Positions 36,001 to 51,000 of a DNA stretch of 64,000 bases are shown piece after piece. The stretch spans positions 3,409,039 through 3,473,038 of the forward strand of contig NW_017804020.1 of the NCBI RefSeq assembly GCF_001625305.1. The letters run 5' to 3'. Source of the DNA: Branchiostoma belcheri. Its lineage: Eukaryota > Chordata > Leptocardii > Amphioxiformes > Branchiostomatidae. Each line of letters begins with the position of its first letter. Position 1 is the stretch's first letter. The notes under the pieces are model-generated. The model did not search any database. It saw nothing but the letters and a program-made list of their open reading frames with translations, and was not told the DNA's origin. Made by a program: the position numbers and the translations under genes.

Positions 36001-39000
36001 ACAGTTTTTAATGGTGTTGTCATTGCTCCTGTTGTAAAGTACTAGTGGGTTTAATGCAATATGATATGCCAAAAGTAGTAGCAGCTTTAAGATGACATGA
36101 CTGTCCCTTGAATGTAAATGTCTAGTTGTTCTCAATGTGCATGCTGCAACTGTTGAAAATTGGAGACTTTAAAGTTTAATGGTGGCTTTTGCCAACTGTT
36201 GTTGAATAATTAGACTGTAGCAAATGACAATCATCCAACAGCTCCACAGAGACCAATAGGACAACTCAATTGCTGTTGAAAATCATTGGCTAATAATGTT
36301 TTCTTCCCATGGCTTTGTAATTTCATTTAAAAAAATTGAATTAACCAAGCTCCTTACAAACTTTTTCATCTCCTGCCTAATGTCCTGCTCAGAGCATCAG
36401 AAAATTTTTAAACTCTTCAAATGGTAATTCTAAACCAAATATTTAATATGCATTTTTACGGCATTCATAAATCAATAAGCTCTTTACCTACATACCCCAC
36501 ACTTGAACATTAATACTGCATGCATACTTTTACAACATGCAGGCATGGTGCTAGTCTTAACGTGAAAGAAATACATAAATTATGTTAATGACAAGTTTAA
36601 TTTTGACAAGAGATCAGTATTTGGACTATGAGCTGTCAAGGGTTGGAACATGCTTGCTCATGATGAGATGATATACTATCCTGCTATTAGCTATAGATTA
36701 TGATGAAAATCTTAAACATGGCATGCACACATTGAGGCATATGATGAAATGGTCAATAGCAGTCTTATCTTTAGTTAGTGTTTTGGTTGAATTCTCTTCA
36801 TATATAGAGTTTTTAGTAGCATGTCTTATTGAAGAGATTTTTAGGAGCTTGCCTATCCTGAAAAGTGTACAGAATTTTTTCCTTGTAATGTAAGCAACAG
36901 TTTGGATGTAGCAAGTCTTTGTTAGGTTTTTAAAGGTCCTAGCAACATGCGTCTCTGGTACGTTGTCATCTGGCAACACTCCAGCACAAGTTAGTCAGGT
37001 AAAACCAGACGGCCTGCATTCTCAGCTTGTTAGGGTTCAGTACAGACCAAAACCATCTTCTTCCTTGGTCAACTCTTTGTGGCTGTACAGTTGGTCCAGG
37101 GTTGCAAAATTGAGATCCAGGTTGTAGTTTGTCCTTCAGGTGTCTTGGAAGGCATCAGTAGATGATTGACATCTTGAAAAATTCCACAGAGCACTATAGT
37201 TCTCCAGCGTTAAGTTTTAAGTGTTAGAGCCATGAACTGTGATGCAAATGAGTAAGTGAAAGCTAAAACATGGGCTACATTTTTACGATTAACATGCAAT
37301 GATTTGTTACCTGACTAAAGCTTATAAAGTTCTTGAAAGGATATTACAGAATTCGAATTAGCTAAGTGCAACTACAGGAGCTCATCAATTTTAGCACCCT
37401 AAAGTGAGTGTTTGGCTACCAACTCTCTATTGGCTATGGGGTTAGGCAGTAGGGAAAAGATTTAAATCCCAAGGCCCGATATTGAAATGGGTGTACTTTG
37501 GATGTGTCTCGTCTGTCCAGAATATCGTTTAGGAAGATTTTAACCTGTGCTAACCTGTAACTAGTAATAACACTCTGTAAGAACAGAAACATGCAAGCAA
37601 ATCTAGTTTCACTGATCAAGAAATGATTTAATATACATAATGATAATTTAGATGAACTATGACGCAACATCATACATGTTATACATGACAAATAAAATGT
37701 CTTTACTGGCTTCATGACGTCCTACAAATAAAATGTCTTTACTGGCTTTATGGTTTCCTATTGCCTCGTGCATAGATGCCACTAGTACTAAACTTTATAT
37801 AGAGAATACGTAGTTCTAAAGTTTTACAAACTGTATGATAACTCACCAATTCTTGGAAGAATGAGTACCTTAATTCTTGAACTTCCTTTGGGTAAACTTA
37901 ATCTTCCATATGGTAAGATTCAACAAAATATATTATTACACATGATTATCTATGTACATGGTTACTTGTACAGGAAAAAAACACCACATGCAATTCTCCT
38001 GTGGCAAAAATACATCTGAACCAATGATTTCCTTGTGCACATAAAATACTACATCAACGATAATTCCGTGAACACTATGTATAATTAATTGATATCAACA
38101 GAGACTGTACTACCACTACTGAAATGTATCTTGCATTTGAGATGTATCCTTTGACAGCTTTTCGTGTTCCTATATCTGTTATAATTGCAGTTTGTTTGAA
38201 TCTGTCTCGTAGCTACGTAGTTCCTTTAAGCTCCGTTCAAGTTAATAACTTCTTCTTGCTTCCATATGGGAAGGCACATGCACAAAGCTGGTGGATCGAG
38301 GTAAGGCACAGAGGTCCTTGTTGAACAGGATACAAAAATGTTCTCTTGCAAACTGGCATGACAAGTCAAGGCTCCAGAATGATAGTTTTCCTTGTGAGAC
38401 AGTACCTGTTTCTTCACTTGTCGAACACTTTACTCCATTCAGCAACAACAGCTATCAAGATGTGGAAGACACAGAGACGGAAGAATCTCCTTCCTTGGAT
38501 ATCATTACACATCTTGGGTAAAAGATCTCCGTATAGAAAATATATCTCTTGACAGTTCCTTGAGACTGTAGCAGCTCCTTGGCATATATACAGTAGACGG
38601 CTCCTCACATAGTAAGGTTCCTGGAGTGGCCATCTCCCTTTGAACACAAGTTGAAGTTTGCAGTTAGGCTCCTCCTGTCTACCACTGCCGGTGTTGCAGT
38701 GACTCAGGTGTCAGAGAAAAAAATCATATCTTGGGGCATATCTCGTGCCAATGAGAAGTGTGTGTAAAAGAAGGCCTATTGCACTTGGCCCTTTTGGTAA
38801 GTTATCAAATTCTCGGGACAGGAGTAGTCAAGAATGAATGTCTCCTGCTAACTCAAGCTGGGAACATCAGGAGCTTTGAAATTATCAGCCACAAGTGTCA
38901 TCAGCTTGCATTTGGGAGAGAGAGACTGGACAGAGTACAGTACAATAACCTCCTCCAACTCAATACTGCTTCATGACAGATGCACCATACGCCTACATGG

Positions 39001-42000
39001 GGAATCGTAATAGTGCATACCATGAATAGAGAGAAGTGGGTTAGGAAAGCCAATCCCTAACAGAAATATATGTACAGGATAATGTGTCGGGTGACTAGTC
39101 TACGACACCATAAATCCTGAGGTGATTGGTATACAGCTTCAATCTTACCACTCATAGTAAAAGGAGTAAGAAAGGAGTTAAAGTGCGTACCAACAACCTC
39201 AGAATTTATGACTGACAACGATGCAAGTTCCCAAGTATCGTACCTTGACCGATGCAAAACGAGAAATAGATTTCCATCAACAACATGCATTAGACTGCAA
39301 GACTGACGAAAATGGCACTTAGAAAACATTCAAACATAAAGGAACAGATTTCTCACCTTCTCATATGCCTTATACAAGTCCTGCTCAGCTTGATATTCTT
39401 CCTGTCCTTCCTGTTGTTGATGAGATTTAAGATCATCATCCAACAACCTCAGCATCTGTTGCACATTTGAGCTTTCGCTGTGTTTCCTGGCAGCCTCCTT
39501 GGCTGCGTGAAAATCAAGCTCTTGGGAGTCGTCATGGGTGTCCCTGGAGTGACGAAACTTCTCCGAGCAATTCTCAAACTTCTTGGTGGGACTGGGAACA
39601 AGCTCGGAGACTGTTACTTCCACGGGCCGGTGGGAAGAACTCCTTTTATAGGACGGACTGGTCAGGTCTTTCATCAGTTCGCCAAGATCCTGGGATGGTT
39701 CGTAGTAGTTCTTACCACGTAGCTTGAAGGAAGAGGTGGGCTTTTCACTTGGTGTGGCAGCAGGTTTTCTCTTGGCTTTGTCCTAGACAGAAAATAAGTA
39801 GGAACACTTTTAAAACTGTAGTAGCAATAGTGAGAGCATTTATGGAATCATTTTTAACTGGAGCTTCATATTTTTCTCTCTGCTATCCCTTTCCTCCATT
39901 AACAATAATGACATTCCTGTTTATGATAATCTATATCTGTATAGCTGGTGTAACTGCCCTTTGGCACAACACACTAGTGTTACAGGCTGTTGACTACATT
40001 ACACCAAACAACCCGCTACACCCAACCATTGCTAACTGAAGGCGCTGTTTTAAGCTATCTTGTGATGATGCCCTTACTGTACTTGGTGGCAGTGAGTTCA
40101 ACTTTACCACAGTTCTAGGAAGACACAAGTTTTTGAAAACCCCAATCCTTGGTTGATAGCTCTGGTACTCAAAGCCATGACTATTTCTTGTTCTTTTCGA
40201 AGCTGCTATTAGGTGCTTAGTAGCTGGTGCAGCTTTAGAATCCACCAAGTACATACCTGAGTCTTAGAATCAGCAACCACTTTGTTTGTGCTTTCAGTAG
40301 TGGGTACACTGGTGTTCTCTTCTTCCTTCTCCTTTGCTGCGTCAGCATTTTCCACCACATGTCTGTCCGCGGTGCTGACCTCCTGGTTGGTAGTGTGCAG
40401 AGTGTGGATACTGTTTCGCACATGTTCCGCAAAGTCTTCTCCATTCTCCTGAAGATCCAGGTCACCCAGATAGTAATGCCTTGGAAAAAATAAAATATTC
40501 TATGGAAATCTTGTCACACCCTGGTAACAGTTTCCTTGCTGATTTATCACTGTACAATAATAATTATTGCCTTTGTCAGAAGGCTATGTTTTCCGTTTGG
40601 GCTTGGTGGAGCAGCTGTGGTCTGGGTGTGTATATAGTTTAACGTCATAACTCGAGTAGTTGTAGATTGTTTTATTTAATATCTTTTATATATAATGTCC
40701 AGGTCAATATCAAGTATCAAAAACTGCTTTTTTGCTCATTTACAGGCATAGCTTTCGTAGATATGAAAGGCAGCAACTCACAGAAAGGGTAGAGGAAAGT
40801 TGGAGGAAAGTTGGTACTTACGAAAAGACTGCTCTGACGACACTCAGCTCCAGGGCTTCACTGTCAGTCAAGCCATCATAGACAGTCCCATCCTCCTCTT
40901 CCTCATCTAACGTTCTAACCGTCACAGTTAGGGAGCTGTCTGTACCACCATAGGACACATCTCTACAGAACAGGAAAGCCTCTGTCAATTCATCCTCTTC
41001 TTCCTCAAGTACACTCTCTTGTTCTTCTGGTTCAACGTCATTCTGACTGTCTAACTTTGAATCCTCTTGTTCCTGCTCTAGTACTTGTTCTTGAGGATCT
41101 TTGGTGGTAACAGCAGGCCTGGTTTGTGCTATATCAGCACTTTGCAGAGCCTCTATCACTACTTTATCGTCTATGCCAGCAGGTGGGTGTTGCTGGTCGT
41201 CTATAATACTAGTGCTCCCATCGGTGTTAGAAACTGAGTCTGTGGTAGTTAGTTTTTCGGAGTCTAGAAGACTTGTAGCCGGAGGCTGGTGTCCATAGTC
41301 CACTACGATGGCTTGCATCCTGGTATCAGCATCCTCTTCTTCCTCTAGTGACTGTTCCACTATATCTTTTCCATGCCCGTAGTCTACAACCTTGGACATG
41401 GGACTAATTTTGGGCCCTGAGGAAGAGCCGTGTTGGTAGTCTATGGTTGTAGAGCCGGCGCCGTGGTTGTATTCTACCACGGATGGTTTCTCCTGTTGAG
41501 CAGGCTTCTTTCGTGGAATGGTCAAGTTACTTATGCTGGGCAGCATGCACCTCTTTATTATATCTATGGAAGTTATGTGGGGGAAAAATAAAGAGGAAGT
41601 AAGCATAACTCATACAGGCCTACCACATACATGTACAATGTCAGCTTACAGTTACAGATCGATTCTAGGTATCAACTATTTATTGTAATTGTATCAAGCA
41701 TTCTAACACTGACAGTTGTGGCCAGCGACATTAGGAGCCAACTGTTAAAGCTAAGTCAAATAATTTGAACATGATATCATACAAAGTAGGTTTACCTTCC
41801 TCCGGCATTCGGATCCTTTTTTTCTCAGGAAGCCTTTCCTTCTCGGGTCTTTCTTTCCTTTTCTCAGGAACCTTCTTCTGAGTCACCACCTCTTTCTCCT
41901 TCTCTCTTTTCTTTGGCTGCTTTTCCTTCTGAGGCTTCCCTATTACAACAGTGTCCAGGAAATTCTTCATCTCTGATGCACTAGAAATCCTGCTTTCTGC

Positions 42001-45000
42001 CGGGGTCTCCTCAAAGACTGTGTCCAGAAATGCCTTCATTTCTTCTTTCTCCTCTAAGGGAATATTGCTCACTACCCCAGCCTTAGGCTGCAAAGCTGTA
42101 TCTTTTCCCTTTGCTGTGCCTGAGGCTTTAGTAGATGGCTTTTGCTTGTCTGTTAGTACTGCATCTGCAACTTTAGGCTTGTCCGTTTCTTCTTGAACCT
42201 GTGCTGGTGCTACTACTGGTGCCTCTGGAGCTTTCGGAGGCAGTGGTAGCTCCTTTTTAACAGGAGGGGTTCTCGTTGGAGCTTCAGGGGGTTCGGGAAG
42301 GGAATGACTTCTTGCCGGAGGAACTTTCTCTGTACTAACCGCTTTAGGGGAGTCTGAGGGTGCATTCTTTTCACTGGTTATAACTGGAGAGGATGTAGTG
42401 ATGAGTGGTGAGCTTAACAGAGGGGAGGTCACAGTAGTGGTAGTAGCTGCACTCCCCTGAGCAGAAGGCAATGAGCTGCTTCTAGCCACAGCAGGGACTT
42501 TTGGCTGCAGCGCTTCTAAGTGTTTCCTTAGCCTGGGGTCGTTGGCTTTCTGGTTGGGTGGTAGAGAGGAGAGCGGGAACTTGCCCAGACGAGAACTCCC
42601 CTGTGGCCCCGAGGCTGTCTGCTGGAGGTAAGGTGAAGCCCCGCTGGGTGAGTAGGACGGTGTTGAGCCCAGCTGTGGTGGAGTGGACCCAGATGGCGTT
42701 GGGAGTGATCCTCCGTAAGACGAGCCTGGGTACATCGGAGGACGGGGGTGTGAAGACATGGAGACTGGTACAGGGGAGGACTGAGTACCCAGGGGCATGT
42801 TCCGCCCCAGGGGGTGGGGGGCGTGCGGCCTGAGGGGGTGCATCTGGTGGGGGTAGGTGGGCTGCATGGGACCCATCCTGCCGGAGGGCTGGCCACTGTG
42901 CTGCTGGAGTGGGAAGGCTGGGACCTGGGCCAGACGGGGGTCCATGTTGGCAGGCTGGTGCTGTCGTCTCTGCAGTTCCAACTGCCAACGCTGCCAAAGT
43001 TAAAGTATTACTATTAGAACAAATACCACAAATATGTGACTTTGAGAGAGAAGAAAACCATGGAACAGGCTTAGTTGTTTTCATACAATGTACACTGTTT
43101 GTATACATTTTGTACTTGCAAATTGAAAAGTTTCAGATTGTAAAAGTAATACAATCATTAAACTTGTTTAATCTGCCTGATATAACCTTATGTACCATTT
43201 CCTATAGCACTTTTATCACCAAAAAATACAGAGATTACTTGAAAATTGGTATGTACTTTCATGTAGGCATGTGAGCTCTTACATGGTTGAATGAGTGCTG
43301 ATGTGTAAAACACTGCTCCAGTTGTAGACGCGACACAATGGGGTACTTGGGAACAGTGAAGTCTGTGTTGTCAAAGGCATCTGTCTCCTGAAGAACCTTC
43401 TTCTGCTGAGCCTCGGCCAGGGTCTTACTGTGAACCTCCACCTTGGCCTGAAGCGTGCGTAGCAGCAGGTTCTGTCTCTCCAGGTTCTGGATGGAATCTT
43501 GGACAGTCATGTTTCCCTCCGCTTGCATCTTCTGAAGCTCAAATACCTTTGGAAGAAAATAACACACTTATTTATGTGGTACACCTACCATGAAAAGTCC
43601 TGCCAATGTCCACTGCAGGATTAAACTTCACTATGCAAACTATCATGTGATGTCAGGGCTTTCTACAGCAGTTGTATTTTCTAAGCACATTTTTTTGCAA
43701 GAAAAAAAAAAGCACCTCACAAACTGTATTGTGTTTTTAGTGGATAATTTCAGCACCAAGGACATATTGCTATTTTCTGTAAGGTAACTGTATGATTGGG
43801 GCTCTTAGACTTCAGTGATATCAGTTCTTATACAATACACTTAAATAAAGTAAAACTTGCATGAGGACACTTTTATTTTCATGTCAATATTAGAAAACCA
43901 ATTGTACAACGTTTCATCACTCAGGTGTCAAATCATGGAGCTAGAAAAGGTTGATCAGCTTGAAAAATTTATGTCCCTTGCAGGGGTCCACACAAAAAGA
44001 AGTCTAGGGTCGGCAGCTTTTTCTAGGGTCAGTCAGGAAACAGGAAACACAACATTTTTTTTCCTAGGCCTTACCTGCATCATGGCACTCCTGAGCTCCG
44101 TTGTGTCCACCTTGGGTGTCTTGGGAGACTCTGACTCTGCTGCAGAGGAGGAGGGTGTAGCAGGAGAGGCAGAGGCATACAGGGACGAGCCATCCACGGG
44201 GGCTTTGATGTTCTTCCTCAGGCTACAATCTGTAGGAAACAAGTTAAGCCTTTTGTCAGCCATTGTCCTTCAATCAACGGAATTTTTTTATCTAGTCACA
44301 AGACAGTGGCAACTACTTCAAGATGCAGACAACACGTGAGCAAAAGAAGCCTACGTGAACAAATGGAAAATGTTATTGTGGCACTAAAATTTGATTGATC
44401 CCAGGACAAGCATGTTGTTTTTATTGAAATAAGGTATTGAGGTACCATTTTACTGAATGAGCAAAGGCTGCACAAGTGAACTGGTCCAATCTATACTACA
44501 TCTTGTTTTTGCTGTTTCATGTATTGTTATTTGTTTGTCTGTTTGCAATTAGCCTTTGGGCATGAACTTGCAACAAAGCTATTCATTATTATATTGGACA
44601 GTCTATTTCACCCCACTTCATATCTAATCAAACAATATAACCAACCTACAAATAATACAATCAACCTTGTTAACTCCAGGAAAAAGCAGTGTAAAATTCA
44701 ATACACTAATGGAGATTCAGATGAAACAAACAAACAAACAAACCTCTGAGGGAACCCAGCATAGGGGTAGGCGACACAAACAACCCATGGAGCATCATGG
44801 GGGAATTGGGGTCAATGATACCTGCAGAGAGAGGGAGTAATAAGTAATATTTGTATATCCGAGCATTTCCACAAATATCCTTCATTACTCTTTTAGGTGG
44901 TCCTCATAAGGACTACATGTTGTTGCTTACAGAGGTATGAACCTAATTCAAACAACTATATAATAATAAGATGTCACACTAATGAATGCAACTGCCATGT

Positions 45001-48000
45001 TGCATACCTAAGTCTTGTGCCATCTGACAGCTGGGGAAGAGGAGCAGCTGCACTCCCTCCGGCAGGACAGCTACACAAGCCTGGAAACAAAAACAGGTGT
45101 CAGCTCAGACGGCTTATCTTTGGGGCACTAAAAACACTGTCTGTTCATCATATGAAGGGTGCGAAATACCCACTCTCGCACTCTTGCCGATCATGTCCTG
45201 TACTTTGGTGCTCACTGGAGACAAGAGGTTGCCAACATTTTTATCATTTACATGTATTTGCATACAAAGCAACTAAAGTTGGCCCAACTTATGACTTCTG
45301 AAATAAACTATGTCCCGCCACATCCAGCATATCTAAGCATATCTAAGCCTGGCTTATTTCTTGCCTTCTAAAATGAACATCGAGCTTTGACGGCAACCTC
45401 AATTATTGATGGGTAACCTATCTTTTGGCTTAGATTGCCCAGCGGGCAAAGTATTTCAAACCCTGATATGGCACATCACTTCACCCTGGATCAATTCTAA
45501 CACTTGATTCTCACATGTCGAGTTGTCAGAGTCATCACAGCCACACTGTCCTATACCATAAATTTATTTACCATCATAACTGTTAAGGAGCAAAGGCTAC
45601 CAACCTCTTTTCTCTTCTCCATGAAGTTAAGCAGTGAGACCAGCTTGTTCTCAACATCAAGCAAAGCCTTCACTTCACAGTAGATAAAGTGTTTGTCACC
45701 AACATGAACTGTAAAGGGAGAGAAGTTTAGATGATATTTTTAGTAAAAACTGACCAGAACAATTGCCATTATTTCTTTTCCACTTCATTTAAAATGTATG
45801 TGATACCAGATACCAGTCCACATATACATGTAGCTATAAACCCAGGACATGGCCTGGTACATACAACATCATAAATACCTGCACAGCTCCAATCTTACAT
45901 GCACTAACCTGCATATGCAGAAGGTATTTCAAACCCTGAGAATAATCTGTGTGCCTTATGTATTGCCAATACACAAAAGCTACTTGGTCTCACCTTCCCT
46001 GTAAGTTGACACCTTGGGCAGCTTGGTGAAGATGGGACAAGGCAGGTTCTTCTGTAGCTTATGGAAGGGAATCCTGCCACTTACACAGATCTGCTCTTCC
46101 CTAAAAAAAATACAACATTCACAATTAAAAAATCATGAAGAAACTGCCTCGTTATTGGACCAATAAATTACACCTATGATGAGATATGTAGACGAATCCT
46201 ACTACACATAAATGGTGTACATTCTGTGAAGAGTTTGAGATTTACTTTCAAGTTGGATGACTATGTATCTCACAATACAATGGACATGCACTACATGCAT
46301 TTTTTACAGTGACCTTTGCTTAAGAATACAACATTATACTGTAATTCCTGTTTTTTCTTCACTGTAATTTTATGTCCACTGTTTTTACAGTCACTTTTGT
46401 ACCGTGAACTGTCAACTTATCATTACCATCATCAAATCATTTGTCTTTTGACTCCCCCCCCCGTACTTGCCACCACCAAGAAGTTCTGTCAACATATCTA
46501 TTCTCTGTGAAATTTTGCTACAGTGAAGACAAAGTGCATTATACAGTATGCACACATTGAGCCTAAAAAAACAGTGAAAGGGGTTGTCTTACATTTGTAT
46601 GGGCAGGAGAGTACACGTGGGTGACCGTAGCTGGATCTCGCACACAGGATTCTCCTTGTTCACAAGCTGACCTGTCCACAGTTCATAACCCTCCTCTGTC
46701 AGATCCATTTGTGGTCTCCTAGCTGCATGAATGAAGAAATTACATGTAGTTAGAAAAAACTGTCCTTTCTTTTAAAAGAAAATACTATTTTACATGCTCT
46801 TTAACATTCAAGGTACTTTGGACTTCTTTAGTCATTGTTCGATTACAATTAATATTTCTTTGTATTTCCTCAAAAGATTAACTATGATCAATATAAAAGT
46901 CATAAAATGATGGCACGAAACTACTCTGGAAGCTACTCTGGAATTCTACATTCATTAATGGAAAATTTGTAACAATGTGCCTTTTAGTCAAAATGAAATT
47001 CGACAATCATAATGTACCCACCTTCTACAGTCTGTGCTGAGGGGTAGCTTGGGTAGGATGGTCCCGCATGAGACATACTGGAGGGTCTTGGTGTACTGGC
47101 TGGTGGGTAGGATGGGTGTGGTCTCTGGGGTAACCTGACAACAAAAAGAATTATATCATTGTAGCTACAACTTTGTTATAACAGCATATGGGCAGACATG
47201 TAATGACTGCACATGTACATTGTATTGTGCACAATACTTTTTCAGAATGTCTCATGTAAGGTCCTGTTTTCATATTCATGGCTGACATTCCTTCTGTAGT
47301 TTTCAAATGTTGGGTCAGAAATTAGGTATCATATGCAACAGGCTAAATTCTGATACAGCGTTGACCAAACATCCAACGAAAGCTGAAAAATCTGTGTGTG
47401 GTACATACACAGTACTTTCTACCGATATGCTTGTTATAACCATATTGAACCAATTGTGTTATGAAACATAGCTGTTTGTCAAAATCATGTTTCTAGTGGT
47501 CCCAAGGGCTGGCAAGTACAGCACTGAGAATAGTTTAAGTCAGAAGTGTTCACCTCTGTATAAACCAACTCAACAGCAACATAACATTGGTGAAAAATAT
47601 CCTCTTTATGTGGGCAGTTAACATACCACACTACATTTGTTTGTCATGCCAACGATTAATATGCAAAAGGCTGTACATGTACATTAGTGTAAGCAGTTGG
47701 TCTAGACAAGTGGGTTGATTGTCTGACTCCCACATACCTTGTCTGTGTTGATGAAGCCATGAGGGGGAAGGTTTGGGACCCCCCAAACACTTCAAACTGC
47801 ACCACAGCGTATGGAAGGACATGTCGAGGGCGCTTCAGCATGTCCAGGTCTCCAAACTCATACAAGTAGTACTGTGGACATGGAAGAATGTTGCAATTGA
47901 TTAAAGAATTCTCATTGAAATACCTGCATGCAGGAGTTGTTATAAGAAGAATGACTAAGATTACTATTCATTATATTTAGACATACAAGAATATCAAATT

Positions 48001-51000
48001 TGATGAAATAAACATTTCTTGAGTATTCATTTATCTTTTAATTCATTATATATGTGAGGAGATCCCCATTAAAGTTTACTAGTACTGGTAGTACAGAGTA
48101 TCTATCCTGATACATACACCTTAAAGTACATGGATGGCCTTTCCATATTCTTTAGTATACTGATGTTAAAGGTACCTGTGCTGCATGGAAGGCCTGGTTA
48201 GGTTGAAGGCTCCCTATTTCAGCCAATGCTTTGGACACATGGCAGTCAAAGTTTGGTGTTGGCTCTGTGAAATTCCAGGAGTTGTTCTCAACCACTGACT
48301 TCATCTTCCCCTGTAATGTAAGTACAAAACAATGGAGATCAATTAGTTATACTGAACTTAACTTTCTAAAGCAGTTGTGTTCTCTAAGCATGTTTTTTTT
48401 GGCAAGGAAAAAGTACCTCAAAAACTGTATATTGTGTTTGTTAGTTGATTAGAATGCATTTCAGCACCAAGGACAGGGTCTACAACATTAATATATTCTG
48501 TAAGGTCGAAATTTGAGCCCTGGTGATGCATTATGAGAAAGTTTTTCTGAAAAGTTTTAAAGGCTGGACAGTTGGAGTACCTTACCTTGATGACTTTGAA
48601 GATGACAAGGAATCCCTTTGTGCCATTTATAAGGGGCCCAGGCTTGATGATATCTGCATACCTGGACACGTACACACCTGGAAAGATATGAACTTTTGGT
48701 CATTTATCAAGATATCGTATCATAGCATTGTATCAGTGATTTATCCATAATTTTCTGATTCTACATTTTCAGAAATATAAAAATCAGTGAACTTGCAAAG
48801 TTTGCTGACTTTTATGCACCATTTGAACAAGCTTTGTAGAACAGTGTGTTCTATGTAGTATGTATTTTTGTGGCTGTGTGACCTGACTTACCCATGTTAG
48901 GATGTCCTAGGCTGGACAGAAAGCTGCTCCCAACCATCAGTCCTGTCTGACACACCTTCTGGGCCTGGTGAACAGAAGCAGTGCAAACTTACAGTTTTTC
49001 ACAATTATTCTTACTGATATATCTTGTACAGAAATATAAAAATATAGAAAATATCCAGGTCAAGTGCAAGGAACTCTATTACAAAACTGATGGCACTTTG
49101 GCTAACTTGGCTTGTAATTGTAGTATACATTTTGATGAGCAAGAAACCAAATAACTTATTAGTTCCAAATAATCTCCCACAAGTTTATCTTACATTTTCG
49201 AAGGTGTCCAGACATAGGAAACATAGCTGTCCTGCCCCCCTTCATAATTGTGTTCTTTAGTTGAATAGATTGCATTTCAGCACCAAGGACAGAGACTACA
49301 ACATTGATATTTTCTGTAACTGTATGACCAGGGCTCTTAATGATCATAGTAGGCAGTTTTGATGAGCAAGAAACCAAATTAGCTACTGACAATAGTTCAA
49401 AGTTGTCGCCTACAAGTTATAATATCTTACATCTTCAAAGGTGTCCAAACACAGGAAACATAGCTGTTCTGTCAGGTCTTTGTCTGTCCTGCCCTCCCCC
49501 TTCATCTCTCTTCTCTTCTCATGGAACTGGAAAGACACAGAAGTCATATCAATACAAACAGGGCTTCTTTATACATGTCAATATTGAGTCAGAGACGTTT
49601 CTAATTCAACTTAAAGAATTATGGACAATGATCAAAATACAGAAGACCAAACACTCACAAAAACATTCTTTAAGCATCTGCCTCCAACAGACCAAAACAC
49701 CAGAAGTTGAGAAACAAGTTGTGATCTTTTTTTTCATACAAATACTGTTCGTCATTATCTATGGCATTACCTTGAACTTGTATCCATTTGGTAGCATATT
49801 TCAATTGCAATTCTAAGAAAAAACAATGTTAACTGTTGGTCTACCTCCCCTCTATAACAGTGAGAAGACAATTAAAAAGATGTACCTCCTTGACTAGCTC
49901 CTGGTTGTGAACCATGTAGATTTTGAGGTGTTTGATCTTGTTCTTCATGACTGGATCCCTGTAACACAGGGACATCTGAGGGAGCAGCTCATGGGTGAAC
50001 TCACGGGACGTCAGGGAGATCTCCTCCAGCAGTTCTGTGTGGTGAAAGGACAGATGGAATGATAAAGTGAACATTAAGATGAAAGTGGACACTACAGGTA
50101 AAGTGTATGGAGGAATGTAGTTACATGTATGCAGCCTGAAATTTTCTTCTGTCGTCTCCGTTTTGTTAAACAAAACATAACATCATGTTCGAAGGCTAAG
50201 GCATTAGGTGTAGCACCTCCCCTAGGAGGATCTGGGACATGTTACCCAAGTAAATTTTGAAATCTTGACCCCCTCAAATGCAATTTTGTTTCTGCATGTA
50301 GAGTCGCAAATTTTCGTGAATGAAAGAGAGTGGCAATATCAATTGTAAAGTGGCAATATCATGAATGAAAATCAAGCAGATGTCAGCAGGGAAAAATGGC
50401 CGAATGAAACAAGAATGATGCAATTCTTACCACACGTAAACCCTAATAAACAAAACAATGTGTAATGATACTAGTATATTATAATTGTGGATCAGTTCAG
50501 TCTTATTACTAATATTAGTATTAGTCCCATTCAAGTCACCAACGTGACCAATTATCTAAGTCACACATCGTCATCCAGGACATCCCTCCCAACCAGCTAT
50601 TCCCATTTTGAAGAAGAAAATTCCATTTGCAAGCTGGGTGATATTGTGTGTAAAGGCGAAATTGGGATGGCCCAACAGTCCATGTACTGGCATGGTCAAA
50701 GTACATATGATGAGACATAGGCCTGTGTAGATTGTACACGTAAGTCACTGTATGGTTATACTACAATGTATGCTATACTATCATTCATTGCACAGGGCTC
50801 TAAATACTGGGGCACCAAAATTTGGAGCTGAGCACCCAATTTTTTCTGTGCACCTAAATATTTTTGTAGGTTTATGTTATGATACATAATTAATATTTGC
50901 TGAAATTTTACTTATTTTATTTTACATGGTGCACCCAAACAATTTTTGTGCACCAACTTCTTTAGGTCGGGTGCACCAGTGCACCTATTCCCAGAAATGA

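Larger units (their letters stand above)
47738..50034 (-). other. TASOR: TASOR DUF3715 (PARP-like pseudoenzyme) domain exons
   Basis: Exons 2-7, residues about 101-327. Diagnostic phrases: TSREF in exon 2, FHEKRREMKGEGRTDKDL, GLMVGSSFLSSLG.PNMGVYVSRYADI, then PTPNFDCHVSK and YYLYEFGD...RPRHVLPYAVVQFEV. FDCHVSK and YAVV.F are hallmark stretches of TASOR and relatives (TASOR2, TEX15). In TASOR the fold resembles a PARP catalytic domain without NAD binding and is needed for silencing. Confidence 0.85.

Noticed and set aside
38414..38647. 77-codon minus-strand ORF in TASOR intron 19
   Set aside because: No family recognised, no splice support, and exons 19 and 20 join in phase without it.
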